Below, piece after piece: positions 18,301 through 26,355 of a stretch of DNA of 51,909 bases; within the stretch, counting starts at the first letter, position 1; each line of letters begins with the position of its first letter. The stretch lies in contig CAJWAO010000007.1 in the NCBI GenBank assembly GCA_913020765.1, forward strand, positions 1 through 51,909, given 5' to 3'. The stretch comes from an uncultured Flavobacteriales bacterium (GTDB lineage: Bacteria > Bacteroidota > Bacteroidia > Flavobacteriales_D > Crocinitomicaceae). The notes beneath the pieces were generated by a model. It made no database searches and was not told the DNA's origin. It worked only from the letters and a program-made list of their open reading frames with translations. The position numbers and the translations under genes were made by a program.

Positions 18301-18774
18301 TTTCCACAATCCTGCCGTAGCGGTGCCAGCAAACATAATATTGGGATTACTTATTGAGCGCTCAACGGTATATACATGGGCTGAGCCAGGAGCATAGCTT
18401 CTACTAGCAGCTTCTTTGTCAAAGTCATATGGGCCTATGCAAATCCATTCGGAATCGGCATCTTTCTGAGTACGAAGTTTTTTCGAACGTTCTACATAGC
18501 TCTGATCACTTTTGGAAGTTGATGAAAAGTGAAGCTGTCTACTGAAGGAGCGCAGCCACCTCTTGTAATATTGCGTATGGGCATTTTTTTCAGCTGCATG
18601 TGTCCTGAAATAGATATCGTGTGCCTCAATTACTGCGCCAGGATCTGCATCATCAGCATACATTAATTCAACCCAATACGGGTTGTTGTTATCGCCTTTG
18701 TAATTCCTCTCTAGCTGTGCAAATGAAGATGTAAAAACACCTAAAATCGTAATTAACGTGTATAGAAACCGCAT
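15355..18774 (-). CDS. Secreted Asp-box beta-propeller protein with PKD and T9SS sorting domain
   Basis: About 1139 residues; the ATG at 18774 gives the signal peptide RFLYTLITILGVFTSSFAQ, whereas the upstream in-frame start adds a polar leader. Asp-box motifs recur through residues about 130-760 (TLDGGLTWFE, SIDGGLNWIE, SQDEGTTWTF, TEDNGLTFSV, TQDGGLNWTE, STDGGATWGN), forming one or more sortilin-like propellers. A PKD domain follows (WSWSFPGGMPASS, ENAGFYDVTLTVTD), then a beta-sandwich region (VIEDFESGITEFW) and a type A T9SS domain (FSIYPNPSKGQFRI...GIYVLHVNDG). It is therefore exported across the outer membrane, with its signal cleaved or attached at the surface. It lies just upstream of a related Asp-box lipoprotein. 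Ligand or substrate unknown. Confidence 0.87.
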   Translation of the reverse strand: MRFLYTLITILGVFTSSFAQLERNYKGDNNNPYWVELMYADDADPGAVIEAHDIYFRTHAAEKNAHTQYYKRWLRSFSRQLHFSSTSKSDQSYVERSKKLRTQKDADSEWICIGPYDFDKEAASRSYAPGSAHVYTVERSISNPNIMFAGTATAGLWKSINAGANWSLMTRDLVLNRIFALEIDHSNPDIVYFESNGDLFKTLDGGLTWFEIGDAAFQSEDHNVKDIVMHPSIPSELYLSSNRGFFKSIDGGLNWIEVMDGEFQEIEINPSNASILYTIKVVDNHTEFYKSIDGGNSFTIQTTGWPNPIGPNDHQERVEIAVTPANPSLVYANATGSANGGSGTYGIYISQDEGTTWTFQCCGNQPAGPPSLTNINMMGWDKEGQDDGGQYYYDVALAVDPANPDKLHLGGVNHWVSYDAGVTWVCPAKWSEPAEPGYVHADIHDIRFFGDELWIACDGGIFMSTDGGTTINKSQVGIEGTDFWGFGASPQTDVMLGGAYHNGTLLKDNDTYINDWICTGGGDGIRGFVNFGNDRIAYDDYEGRILSGDRTQNIDGFQFDSLPNASYIFGESSTLEWDPRNNQHIYLGRGNSLLKTEDNGLTFSVVHSFEAKVMSIELSRADLDYIYVTTYESWWGDKKIWKTQDGGLNWTEITPPNALLNGDLWVPFDIAVSANDENVVWAARTSQYGSTNLDGRMVFKSTDGGATWGNYTTSTLNGEVITNIEHQKGTAGGVYIGTRRAVYYRNNSMTEWALFNNNLPLSSTSTKLVVKYKDGLLRNATNRSVYEVELYENSVPMAQIAADKFKVSCLDNQVQFIDHSVLSSENPTWSWSFPGGMPASSNEQNPLVVYENAGFYDVTLTVTDDFGTSTQSYPMFIEYQEALTPLDVIEDFESGITEFWTQYNANNSFGWSPFYTENGPECSPTNCIMINHFAISQSGDEAELISPKIDLTTALSAILEYDYAYTKWGGSYEDGFRIDISSDCWESYDTLFYAYGEDLITVPSTNDDWYPSDCADWSVNNSIDLSAYLGQSVALRFVGINGYGNNFFLDNINVMGQMSGIDESVVPFSIYPNPSKGQFRIMHALSSPKLIVYASDGRIVHHQILHTQESLIDLDVKAGIYVLHVNDGQKNHVEKITIN

Positions 18775-18884
18775 AGTTTTATTTTCGAGCATTAAAGTTA
18801 ATCAAAAGAATGCGAAATCGTTTTCATTTCTTGCCCACTTATTTGAAGGGAAATATAGTACCTTCGCAACTCAAATATTCTATT

Positions 18885-19286
18885 ATGATTATCTCAGAGG
18901 TAAGCTATCTTGGAAATTTAAGAACCGCTGCAAAGCATTTAAGGTCAAAGGATACCATCATCACGGATGCACCGATAGACAACAACGGAAAAGGTCAAGC
19001 ATTTTCCCCCACAGATCTTGTGGCAAGTTCACTGGCCTCCTGTGTCATTACCGTTATAGGAATATATTGTGAAAAACATGACATTCCATTTCAGTTTTGC
19101 GAAGCGAAAGTCGAAAAGATTATGGGAAATAACCCAAGAAAAATTGATGCCATCAATGTGGTTTTCGAGGTCTCAAAAAATGAATGGGATTCAAAAACCT
19201 TACAAAAAGTTATTGCTATTGCCAACTCCTGTCCTGTTGGTATTACCATAGAAAATCAAGTTAGCATAGATTTAAAATTTCTATAA
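18885..19286 (+). CDS. OsmC/Ohr family protein
   Basis: A 133-residue OsmC-like protein; this family reduces organic hydroperoxides with a pair of cysteines. Cys53 (in LVASSLASCVITV) and Cys116 (in NSCPVGITIENQV) are at the two conserved positions. I start it at ATG 18885, because the open frame before it lacks family similarity; a near-match -7 box (TACCTTCG, 18859-18866) is 19 nt upstream. The stop codon is followed immediately by the rlmB ATG with no gap, so the two are cotranscribed. Whether it is a true peroxidase or a member with another role cannot be told from the sequence alone. Confidence 0.88.
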   Translation: MIISEVSYLGNLRTAAKHLRSKDTIITDAPIDNNGKGQAFSPTDLVASSLASCVITVIGIYCEKHDIPFQFCEAKVEKIMGNNPRKIDAINVVFEVSKNEWDSKTLQKVIAIANSCPVGITIENQVSIDLKFL

Positions 19287-20057
19287 ATGGAACACAGAAA
19301 AGAATCCTACCAAAGAAAGGAAAAGAAAGACATTATATTTGGTATTCATCCAGTTATTGAGGCTGTAAAGTCAAAACAAGAGCTCAATAAAATTATGATT
19401 CAAAGAGGTATTGAAAAAGAGCATTTTAGAGCGTTAAAAGAGGCGTTGGCAGATAAGGATTATAATATTCAATATGTACCCATTCAAAAGTTAAATCACC
19501 TAACGGCAGGAAATCATCAAGGAGTTGTGGCATTCGTGACCCCAATCGAATATCAAAATATTGAAACGCTTGTTGACCAGTGGGTTGAGGACGAAAAAAA
19601 ACCTTGTATTCTAGCACTGGATAGAATTACAGATGTTCGAAACTTTGGAGCAATCGCGAGATCTGCGGAATGCCAAGGTGTTGATGCAATTTTAATACCT
19701 TCAAAAGGTTCTGCTCTTGTAACTGCAGATGCTATAAGAACATCCTCAGGAGCTTTGAGTCGAATTCCGGTTTGTAAAACAGATGACTTAAAGAATAGCT
19801 TGTTCTACATTCAACAATCAGGGTTTCGGATCATTGCTTGTACTGAAAAATCGTCTTTACCCCTCCAGGAAGTAAACCTAAGAGGAGCAATAGTTATTGT
19901 GATGGGATCTGAAGAGAACGGAATCACTTCAGATTTAATCAATATGTCAGACCTTCGTACCAATATTCCAATGCTCGGGGATATTGCCTCGCTCAATGTC
20001 GGTGTAGCAACGGGTATCATTTTATATGAAAAGATGCGACAAGAGCTGACTAGATAG
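19287..20057 (+). CDS. rlmB: 23S rRNA (guanosine-2'-O-)-methyltransferase RlmB-type (SpoU family)
   Basis: SPOUT-class methyltransferase of 256 residues that, in its best-known members, methylates G2251 of 23S rRNA. The N-terminal substrate-binding domain begins DIIFGIHPVIEAVKS. The three SpoU motifs are all present: RNFGAIARSAECQGVDA (motif 1), VMGSEENGI (motif 2) and SLNVGVATGIILYEK (motif 3, the knot). Its ATG follows the OsmC stop codon directly. TrmH-type tRNA methylation is a less likely alternative. It converges on yjjG with a 2-nt gap. Confidence 0.88.
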   Translation: MEHRKESYQRKEKKDIIFGIHPVIEAVKSKQELNKIMIQRGIEKEHFRALKEALADKDYNIQYVPIQKLNHLTAGNHQGVVAFVTPIEYQNIETLVDQWVEDEKKPCILALDRITDVRNFGAIARSAECQGVDAILIPSKGSALVTADAIRTSSGALSRIPVCKTDDLKNSLFYIQQSGFRIIACTEKSSLPLQEVNLRGAIVIVMGSEENGITSDLINMSDLRTNIPMLGDIASLNVGVATGIILYEKMRQELTR

Positions 20058-20059
20058 GT

Positions 20060-20779
20060 TTAATTTGAAGCGAGCAAGAGCTGTGTGACCATCTGGGGAA
20101 GCTCCAAGAGGTTTTGACATGTATGGGGATAACTTTCCTTGGATACACCACACGGGTCGAAGTGAATGGCTTTCATCCCAGAATTCAATGCGCCTGAAAT
20201 ATCCGCCCTAAAATCATCACCGATCATGAGAGCGTTCTCGGCCCTACAGCCAACCTCTTGCAGTGCATATTGAAAAATTTCGCGGGCCGGCTTGTTTTTT
20301 CCAACTGACTCGGAACAAACAACAACATCAAAAAAAACATCCAATCCGCAATTCTCAAGTTTTATATATTGAACTTCCTCGAAACCATTCGTAATAATAT
20401 GAAGTTGGAAGCCAATCGACTTTAATTCTTCAAGACATGCTATTGTTCCGGGGAAAAGTTTCTTTTGAAGAGGAGATATGGTAACATACATCACCCCCAT
20501 CTTTTTGGCCATTTCTATATTGTCAACATTGAATTGTTTTAAGGTTGCATTAAATCGCTCATAGCGGAGAATCTCTTTCGAAAGCTCGCCATCAACATAC
20601 AATGACCACAATCTGGCATTTTGGGCAACATAGGCATTGTAAAAACGATCAAAAGTCTGAAAAATCTTATTTAGATTTAATTCTTCAAATATCTCGAGCA
20701 ATGCGTTCTTTGAGTTTGAATCAAAATCCCAAAGCGTACGGTCTAAATCAAAAAAAACATGCTTATCAGATAATGACAT
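20060..20779 (-). CDS. yjjG: YjjG-type noncanonical pyrimidine nucleotidase (HAD superfamily)
   Basis: A 239-residue HAD phosphatase; YjjG-type enzymes dephosphorylate nucleoside monophosphates, including non-canonical pyrimidines, to keep them out of DNA. HAD motif I is FFDLDRTLWDF near the N-terminus, motif II is HIITNG, motif III includes the lysine in GKNKPAREIFQ, and motif IV is MIGDDFRADISGA. I start at the ATG at 20779; the TTG at 20785 is in frame but less likely. The start overlaps the end of the upstream membrane-protein gene, which itself overlaps upp, making an upp-membrane protein-yjjG operon, fitting a pyrimidine salvage and clean-up theme. Confidence 0.85.
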   Translation of the reverse strand: MSLSDKHVFFDLDRTLWDFDSNSKNALLEIFEELNLNKIFQTFDRFYNAYVAQNARLWSLYVDGELSKEILRYERFNATLKQFNVDNIEMAKKMGVMYVTISPLQKKLFPGTIACLEELKSIGFQLHIITNGFEEVQYIKLENCGLDVFFDVVVCSESVGKNKPAREIFQYALQEVGCRAENALMIGDDFRADISGALNSGMKAIHFDPCGVSKESYPHTCQNLLELPQMVTQLLLASN

Positions 20780-21230
20780 AAACAATAAATGAAGTTAAAA
20801 GAGCATTCAATAGTATCCCGATTAAAATAAAAAGAAAAGTAAATGAGTGTTTTCCATAAAATTTTGCTGCTACTATGGAACCCACAGGAACAGATAAAAA
20901 GAAAGGAGCCCAGAAACAAATGCCTACTTTACCCAATCTTAGCTTAAGTTTTACCACTGCTTTATTAACCTTAGAAAATGTTTTCTTACCAGTATAGGGT
21001 TTGCCTGAAGCCTGCGCATCAAGCCGCAATTTAATTTTTTTTGTTCTGGCACGATTCATAAAGAACTCACTTGAAAAATAGAAAAAAGCAGCACTCAAAG
21101 CAGCACCAATCGAAATGGAAGCTACAGTTTCAATGTAACTCAAACCCATCGCAGGTCCTGGTATGGCAGAAAACATAAACTTAATTGTAGCAACAGAGGC
21201 TAAAGTGATATATCCCGACCAATTCATCAT
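20766..21230 (-). CDS. Small multi-pass membrane protein of unknown function
   Basis: A 154-residue protein I do not recognise with confidence. Hydrophobic segments lie at residues about 7-30 and 35-55, then a basic soluble stretch (about 58-100, with MNRARTKKIKLRL), and two more near 103-125 and 130-154. Proline-glycine motifs in the membrane parts (SAIPGPAMGLSY and FFLSVPVGSIVAAKFYG) faintly recall small multidrug-export or DedA-like proteins, but this is weak. Its first base coincides with the last base of the upp stop codon, and its 3' end overlaps the yjjG start by 14 nt, so all three are translated from one message. Confidence 0.75.
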   Translation of the reverse strand: MMNWSGYITLASVATIKFMFSAIPGPAMGLSYIETVASISIGAALSAAFFYFSSEFFMNRARTKKIKLRLDAQASGKPYTGKKTFSKVNKAVVKLKLRLGKVGICFWAPFFLSVPVGSIVAAKFYGKHSFTFLFILIGILLNALLTSFIVYVII

Positions 21231-21877
21231 TATACCTTTATACCAAATGCTAGATCCCCAGCATCACCAAGACCAGGAACAATATAAGATTCGGAAGTCA
21301 GTTCAGGATCTATTGCAGCAGTCCAGACATCCGTGTTTGCAGGCAGCTCATTTTCCACAAGCTTTATGGATTGAGGTGTAGCTATTGCAACGATAACAAT
21401 TACTTTTTTTGGCCTACCAAACTTCAAAAGGGCTTTATAAACTTCCACCATCGAGTTTCCAGAGGCCAACATAGGGTCTGAAATAATCCAAGTCCTACCG
21501 TCAAGATTTGGTGCCGCCAAATATTCAACCTCAATGGTAAAGTCTTCTTTTGATGTATGAGAACGATAGGCAGACACAAAGGCACTTTCACAACGATCAA
21601 AAGTACGTAAAAGACCGTCATGCATAGCCAGCCCGGCCCTCAATATGGTAATTAATACAGGGGCATCCTGCATCTTAAATTCATTCGAGACACCCAAGGG
21701 AGTTTGAACATCATGACGGGTATACTGCATTTTTTTCGATGCCTCGTATCCTAAAACAGATGCGATACGTCCTAAATTCAAGCGAAATCGCATAGGGTCC
21801 TTCTGAATATCAACATCTCTAATTTCAGAAAGATACTGACTTACAATAGAGGGCTCATTCGAAAGATTATAAAGCAT
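21230..21877 (-). CDS. upp: Uracil phosphoribosyltransferase
   Basis: Pyrimidine salvage enzyme converting uracil and PRPP to UMP; 215 residues, normal length. The PRPP-binding loop is IISDPMLASGNSMVE, the uracil-binding end is VPGLGDAGDLAFG, and ITILRAGLAMHDGLLR is another conserved segment. It is the first gene of a tightly packed minus-strand set (upp, membrane protein, yjjG) and is divergent from an MFS transporter. A near-match -7 box (TACTTTTA on the minus strand, 21900-21907) lies 23 nt upstream. Confidence 0.95.
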   Translation of the reverse strand: MLYNLSNEPSIVSQYLSEIRDVDIQKDPMRFRLNLGRIASVLGYEASKKMQYTRHDVQTPLGVSNEFKMQDAPVLITILRAGLAMHDGLLRTFDRCESAFVSAYRSHTSKEDFTIEVEYLAAPNLDGRTWIISDPMLASGNSMVEVYKALLKFGRPKKVIVIVAIATPQSIKLVENELPANTDVWTAAIDPELTSESYIVPGLGDAGDLAFGIKV

Positions 21878-21985
21878 TTATTTCTATTTTATTGGGTAAT
21901 AAAAGTAAGTAGAAAAAAAGATTTAGGAAAGATAATGAACAGAAGTTAAACATGAATTTTCATTGAAAAAGCAATACATTCGTGT

Positions 21986-23278
21986 ATGCAAAATCAAAAC
22001 CACAAAAATTCTAGAAAGATTGCGCTGCTCATCACAGTTGCAGCGCTTGGTTATTTCGTTGACATCTATGATCTCGTTTTATTCGGGGTGGTCAAAGCTG
22101 AAAGCTTAAGTGTAATTATGAGTGGTCAATCAATTGAAATACAGCAGTCTACAGGTAAGTTTTTATTCAATATTCAAATGTTTGGAATGCTCATTGGAGG
22201 AATATTATGGGGCGTCCTTGGAGATAAAAAAGGACGAATAAAAGTTCTGTTTGGATCCATTCTGTTGTATTCTGCTGCCAATCTAATCAATGCCTTTGTA
22301 ACCGATATTACTACCTACGCAATTGTTAGATTGATTGCAGGAATTGGTCTTGCAGGTGAGCTCGGAGCTGGGATTACTTTGGTATCAGAAACGATGTCCA
22401 AAGAAAAGCGAGGTTATGGTACTATGATCATTGTAACATTTGGGGCCCTCGGAGCAGTTGTCGCATCTCTTGTCGGAGCAGAAGGAGCGGTCATTGGTCA
22501 CTTTATTGAGGGGTTCACTGGTATTCAACTAGATAACTGGCAAGTCACTTATATCGTTGGTGGGTGTCTTGGATTATTACTGTTGCTTCTTAGAGTTGGT
22601 ACCATAGAATCAACTTATTTTGAGCACATGGAGCAAAACAAAAGTATTCAAAAAGGAAATCTGAAAATATTATTCTACAACAAGAAAAATTTCATCAAAT
22701 ATCTGCACTGCATTATTATTGGTATTCCAATTTGGTACGTTGTCGGATTATTGGTCATGAATTCCAAAGATAATTTCGCTCCCTTAATGGGTATTCACGA
22801 TATTGAGAATGGACAAGCAGTAATGTATACCTATATCGGACTATCCGTCGGGGACCTCATCTCAGGTGTGCTAAGTCAATGGCTAAGAAGCAGGAAGAAG
22901 GTTGTGGGCTTATACCTTCTATTTACACTCTTGCTGATTACCTCATTTTTATTTTTTATGGATGGAGTTTCTAAGGATGCCTACTATCTGATGTGCTTTC
23001 TATTAGGAACTGCAACAGGATACTGGGCCTTGTTCGTTTCTATTGCTGCCGAACAATTTGGCACCAATATTAGATCTACAACCGCCAATACCATTCCAAA
23101 TTTTGTCAGAGGCTCTGTTAACCTAATAATGCTCTGCTTTGGACTACTTACAGCACTAAACCTAGGAGACGCAATATCCGCTTATCTAGTCGGACTTATA
23201 TTTATATTATTGGCATTATACAGTCTTAGCCAACTCAAAGAAACCTTCGGAAAGGATTTGGATTATTTCGAAAACTAA
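21986..23278 (+). CDS. MFS transporter (metabolite:H+ symporter-like)
   Basis: A 430-residue, roughly 12-helix major facilitator protein of the inner membrane. The signature loop between helices 2 and 3 is seen as GVLGDKKGRIKVL, and helix 4-5 carries RLIAGIGLAGELGAGITLVSE, typical of the sugar or organic-acid:proton symporter branch. The substrate cannot be read from the sequence. A near-match -7 box (TACATTCG, 21975-21982) ends only 3 nt before the ATG, so the mRNA may be leaderless. It is divergent from upp; a uracil or nucleoside role is possible but unsupported. Its stop codon overlaps that of the convergent FKBP-DUF1573 gene. Confidence 0.85.
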   Translation: MQNQNHKNSRKIALLITVAALGYFVDIYDLVLFGVVKAESLSVIMSGQSIEIQQSTGKFLFNIQMFGMLIGGILWGVLGDKKGRIKVLFGSILLYSAANLINAFVTDITTYAIVRLIAGIGLAGELGAGITLVSETMSKEKRGYGTMIIVTFGALGAVVASLVGAEGAVIGHFIEGFTGIQLDNWQVTYIVGGCLGLLLLLLRVGTIESTYFEHMEQNKSIQKGNLKILFYNKKNFIKYLHCIIIGIPIWYVVGLLVMNSKDNFAPLMGIHDIENGQAVMYTYIGLSVGDLISGVLSQWLRSRKKVVGLYLLFTLLLITSFLFFMDGVSKDAYYLMCFLLGTATGYWALFVSIAAEQFGTNIRSTTANTIPNFVRGSVNLIMLCFGLLTALNLGDAISAYLVGLIFILLALYSLSQLKETFGKDLDYFEN

Positions 23279-24120
23279 TCCTGCTTTTTTTCCACAAAAG
23301 CTGATATTTTAAGCATTGTTTCTTTCGGATTCGTATTTGCCATTACACGTACCGTTTTGCTTTGGTTGTTTAACTGACCCTGATTTGGATGAAATACGAC
23401 CTCAATTTTATCGCTTCTACCTGGTGCAATTGGTTTTGTGGGTTTAGATGGTGTTGTACATCCGCAACTCGCTTTGACATCATCGATGATCAGTGGGAAT
23501 TTCCCCGTATTCGTAACTGTAAAGATGGTTTTATTATCTGACTCCTCTTTAACCGTTCCAAAATCATGACTTAGTTTATCAAATTTTAAAGTGGTTGTTG
23601 GCGCATTAACCTTTGATTCAGGATCATCGAGGATGTCTAATAATTCGACCTCAAAAACAAGTGGCATAAAAGGTTTGATGATGTCACCACTTGGATTTGC
23701 ACCATAAGCCAGTTCTTGAGGTATGTAAAATTTATATTTTGCCCCTTCAGACATCAATTGCAAACCCTCAGTCCATCCTTTGATGACCTGATTCAATCCA
23801 AATTCTGCTGGCTGATTACGATCTACTGAACTATCAAAAACATCGCCATCAGGAGTTGTACCATGATAATGAACTTGCACTTTTGCGGTTGGTGTTGGTT
23901 TTGGCCCCTCCGTATTCTTCAGTATTTCATATTGTAAACCTGATTGCGTAGTGAAAACACCTGCTCTCTTTTTATTTTTCGCTAGGAAGTCTACACCCTG
24001 CTTTTTGTAATCAATTTGCTCTGGTTGTTCAATTACTACATCCAATGGAAGATCGGAAGAACAAGAGTAAATAAATAAAGTTAATATTGAAGTAATTATT
24101 ATTAAATAACTGATTTTCAT
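23275..24120 (-). CDS. FKBP-type peptidyl-prolyl isomerase fused to a DUF1573 domain, lipoprotein
   Basis: A 281-residue lipoprotein (signal ending LFIYSC, Cys20). Residues about 55-155 are an FKBP domain with the active-site residues in place (VHYHGTTPDGDVFDSS, R of VDRNQPAEF, VIKGW, AYG). Residues about 180-275 are a DUF1573 domain (DFGTVKEESDNKTIFTV, then ASCGCTTP with the CGC motif). It is most likely held at the inner or outer membrane and faces the periplasm, helping proteins fold. Its FKBP domain is very similar to the separate FKBP encoded at 37046-37726, so the two are paralogues. Its stop overlaps the MFS stop codon. Confidence 0.88.
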   Translation of the reverse strand: MKISYLIIITSILTLFIYSCSSDLPLDVVIEQPEQIDYKKQGVDFLAKNKKRAGVFTTQSGLQYEILKNTEGPKPTPTAKVQVHYHGTTPDGDVFDSSVDRNQPAEFGLNQVIKGWTEGLQLMSEGAKYKFYIPQELAYGANPSGDIIKPFMPLVFEVELLDILDDPESKVNAPTTTLKFDKLSHDFGTVKEESDNKTIFTVTNTGKFPLIIDDVKASCGCTTPSKPTKPIAPGRSDKIEVVFHPNQGQLNNQSKTVRVMANTNPKETMLKISAFVEKKQD

Positions 24121-24198
24121 ATTTTTAAAATATTTTATAATTTATTGAGTTTATAGTTTTTTACTGAGTGCTTTAGCGGAATCACCTCCAGAAAAATG

Positions 24199-24280
24199 TG
24201 CCCACGACTGGATTCGAACCAGCACACCTTACGGCACCACCCCCTCAAGATGGCGTGTCTACCAATTTCACCACGTGGGC
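24199..24280 (-). tRNA. tRNA-Leu (anticodon GAG)
   Basis: An 82-nt class II tRNA on the minus strand. The acceptor stem GCCCACG pairs with CGTGGGC followed by discriminator A. The anticodon arm is CCATC-TTGAGGG-GGTGG, giving anticodon GAG (reads CUU and CUC). A long variable arm (around GCCGTAAGGTG) and a T arm GCTGG-TTCGAAT-CCAGT are present. CCA is not encoded. Confidence 0.95.
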
Positions 24281-24356
24281 ATTTTCTTTGCAAATATAGA
24301 CTATTTTTCATTTTAGAAATCACCTATTTTAAAGTAATCATCTTAAAAATTTGATA

Positions 24357-24364
24357 TACATTTG
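24357..24364 (+). promoter_or_regulatory. Putative -7 promoter box for kup
   Basis: TACATTTG, a perfect TAnnTTTG match 17 nt before the kup ATG, the same spacing and sequence as the box before fabI. No -33 TTG at proper spacing. Confidence 0.5.
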
Positions 24365-24381
24365 CTTAGTAACTTCCATAC

Positions 24382-26343
24382 ATGAGTGATTCAAATGTGA
24401 GCAAAACAACATTCGCCGGTATTTTAATAAGTACAGGAATTGTTTTCGGTGATATTGGCACCTCTCCATTGTACGTTTTTCAGGCAATTACAGGAGGCGG
24501 AACGAACATCAGCGAAGGATTCATTCTAGGCGGTCTCTCATGTGTAATTTGGACTTTGTTGCTCATTGCAACTTTCAAATATGTGTATTTTGCCTTAAAT
24601 GCAGACAACAATGGCGAAGGTGGAATATTTGCACTTTTTGCATTACTTAAAGAAAGGCGCTTCAAGTGGATTATCATTCCAGCCCTTATTGGGTGCTCCA
24701 CGCTGATTGCTGATGGCTTTATCACACCTGCTATTTCTATCTCCTCTGCAGTAGAAGGTCTCAATAATATTTATCCAAACCTTCATGTTATTCCCATTGT
24801 AGTGAGCATCGTCGTTGCGCTCTTTTTGTTGCAGCAATTTGGGACAAATGCCATTGGAAAGTTTTTTGGGCCGTTCATGGTCGTTTGGTTTTCATTCTTA
24901 GGGTATTTAGGTACAATGCAAATTATCGATAACCCAACGGTGCTGAGAGCCTTAAATCCGTGGTGGGCATACAACCTAATCGTTAATATCGATGGTGGAT
25001 TTTGGGTTTTGGGTGCGGTATTTCTCTGTACAACAGGAGCAGAAGCACTGTATTCAGACCTTGGACACTGCGGTAAAGGAAATATTCGCGTCAGTTGGGC
25101 TTGCGTAGCTACCCTACTCGTATTGAACTATATGGGCCAAGCCGCATTGTGTCTATCACCGGGTTTTGCTTTAGCGGAAGGTCAAACCGTGTTTTATTCG
25201 ATGGTCCCTCAAAGTATCATGCCTTTTGCCATTGCAATCGCAACAGCCGCAACGATTATTGCTTCTCAAGCTCTAATCACAGGAGTATTTACGCTAATGA
25301 ATGAAGCCATCAAACTTAAACTTTGGACCAACCTAAAAGTCAAGTATCCCACGGACAATAAAGGACAGATTTATATCCCTTTTATCAATTGGTTCTTAAT
25401 GTTTGGATGCCTTTTGGTAATTTTTATCTTCAAAAAATCAAGTGCCATGGAGCACACTTATGGCCTAGCCATCACCATAGATATGGTAATGACTTCAATT
25501 CTACTTGGTTTTTTACTGTTGGTCAGAAATCCCAAAAGAAGACCTCTTTATCTAGGGATTTTTCTCTTGTTTATCACCATTGAAGGTACTTTTCTCATGT
25601 CCAACCTTGGTAAAGTTGTCTCTGGGGGATGGTTCACCTTGGTGCTGGCGGCAACCTTCTTTACATTACTTTTTCTTTACAATAAAGCGCGTGAACTTCG
25701 AACGAGTATTACAGAGTATGAGTCTATGAAAAAGGTAATTCCATTGCTAACCGCGGTGAAAAAAGACGATAAAATTCCATTTGACGCAACCAATATTGTC
25801 TTCCCTACGCGCAGTAACTCACCTAATAAACTTGACACTACTGTCTTTCATTCATTATTTAATAAAAAACCCAAAAAAGCGGATATCGTTTGGTTTCTTC
25901 ACGTAGATATTCAAAATGAACCATGGGGTGTTCACTACTCAGTAAATCAAATCATTGATAAAACTTGCTACTACGTCAGTCTTCAACTTGGATTTAAGGA
26001 AGAGCATCACATTGAATACATGATGCGTAAAATCCAAAGAAAAATGGTAGAGAAAAAAGAACTATCCGGAGAGAGCGTTTTCGAATCTGTTAGAGGAAAT
26101 GTTGAAGAGGTTGATTACCGATTTGTCGTAATCAATTCACGTGTTGCTATAGACAATGATCTCACACCTTTTCAAAACATCTGCGTAAAAGCATACCGTT
26201 TCGTAAAAAGCACTGGACTAAAACCTGCTGAAGACTATGGTTTAGATGAAACCAATGTAACGGTAGATTATGTACCAATATCTGTGACAAATACTTTTGA
26301 GCAAGATGTGATTGAGGATTTTGAAGATTATTCAATTACCTAG
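24382..26343 (+). CDS. kup: KUP/HAK family potassium uptake protein
   Basis: Potassium:proton symporter of the inner membrane, 653 residues. The opening GIVFGDIGTSPLYVFQA is the family signature, followed by NADNNGEGGIFALFALL and about 12 transmembrane helices up to residue ~440. The C-terminal cytoplasmic part (about 450-653) is soluble and mixed alpha/beta, as in other KUP proteins. It is followed after 12 nt by an MBL-fold hydrolase gene on the same strand, so they may share a transcript. Confidence 0.95.
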   Translation: MSDSNVSKTTFAGILISTGIVFGDIGTSPLYVFQAITGGGTNISEGFILGGLSCVIWTLLLIATFKYVYFALNADNNGEGGIFALFALLKERRFKWIIIPALIGCSTLIADGFITPAISISSAVEGLNNIYPNLHVIPIVVSIVVALFLLQQFGTNAIGKFFGPFMVVWFSFLGYLGTMQIIDNPTVLRALNPWWAYNLIVNIDGGFWVLGAVFLCTTGAEALYSDLGHCGKGNIRVSWACVATLLVLNYMGQAALCLSPGFALAEGQTVFYSMVPQSIMPFAIAIATAATIIASQALITGVFTLMNEAIKLKLWTNLKVKYPTDNKGQIYIPFINWFLMFGCLLVIFIFKKSSAMEHTYGLAITIDMVMTSILLGFLLLVRNPKRRPLYLGIFLLFITIEGTFLMSNLGKVVSGGWFTLVLAATFFTLLFLYNKARELRTSITEYESMKKVIPLLTAVKKDDKIPFDATNIVFPTRSNSPNKLDTTVFHSLFNKKPKKADIVWFLHVDIQNEPWGVHYSVNQIIDKTCYYVSLQLGFKEEHHIEYMMRKIQRKMVEKKELSGESVFESVRGNVEEVDYRFVVINSRVAIDNDLTPFQNICVKAYRFVKSTGLKPAEDYGLDETNVTVDYVPISVTNTFEQDVIEDFEDYSIT

Positions 26344-26355
26344 CCAACTAATTAA

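Noticed and set aside
24135-24323. Open frame of 62 codons over the tRNA-Leu region
   Set aside because: It is the translation of the tRNA gene's strand. The sequence folds as a clear tRNA, and the product has no protein character.
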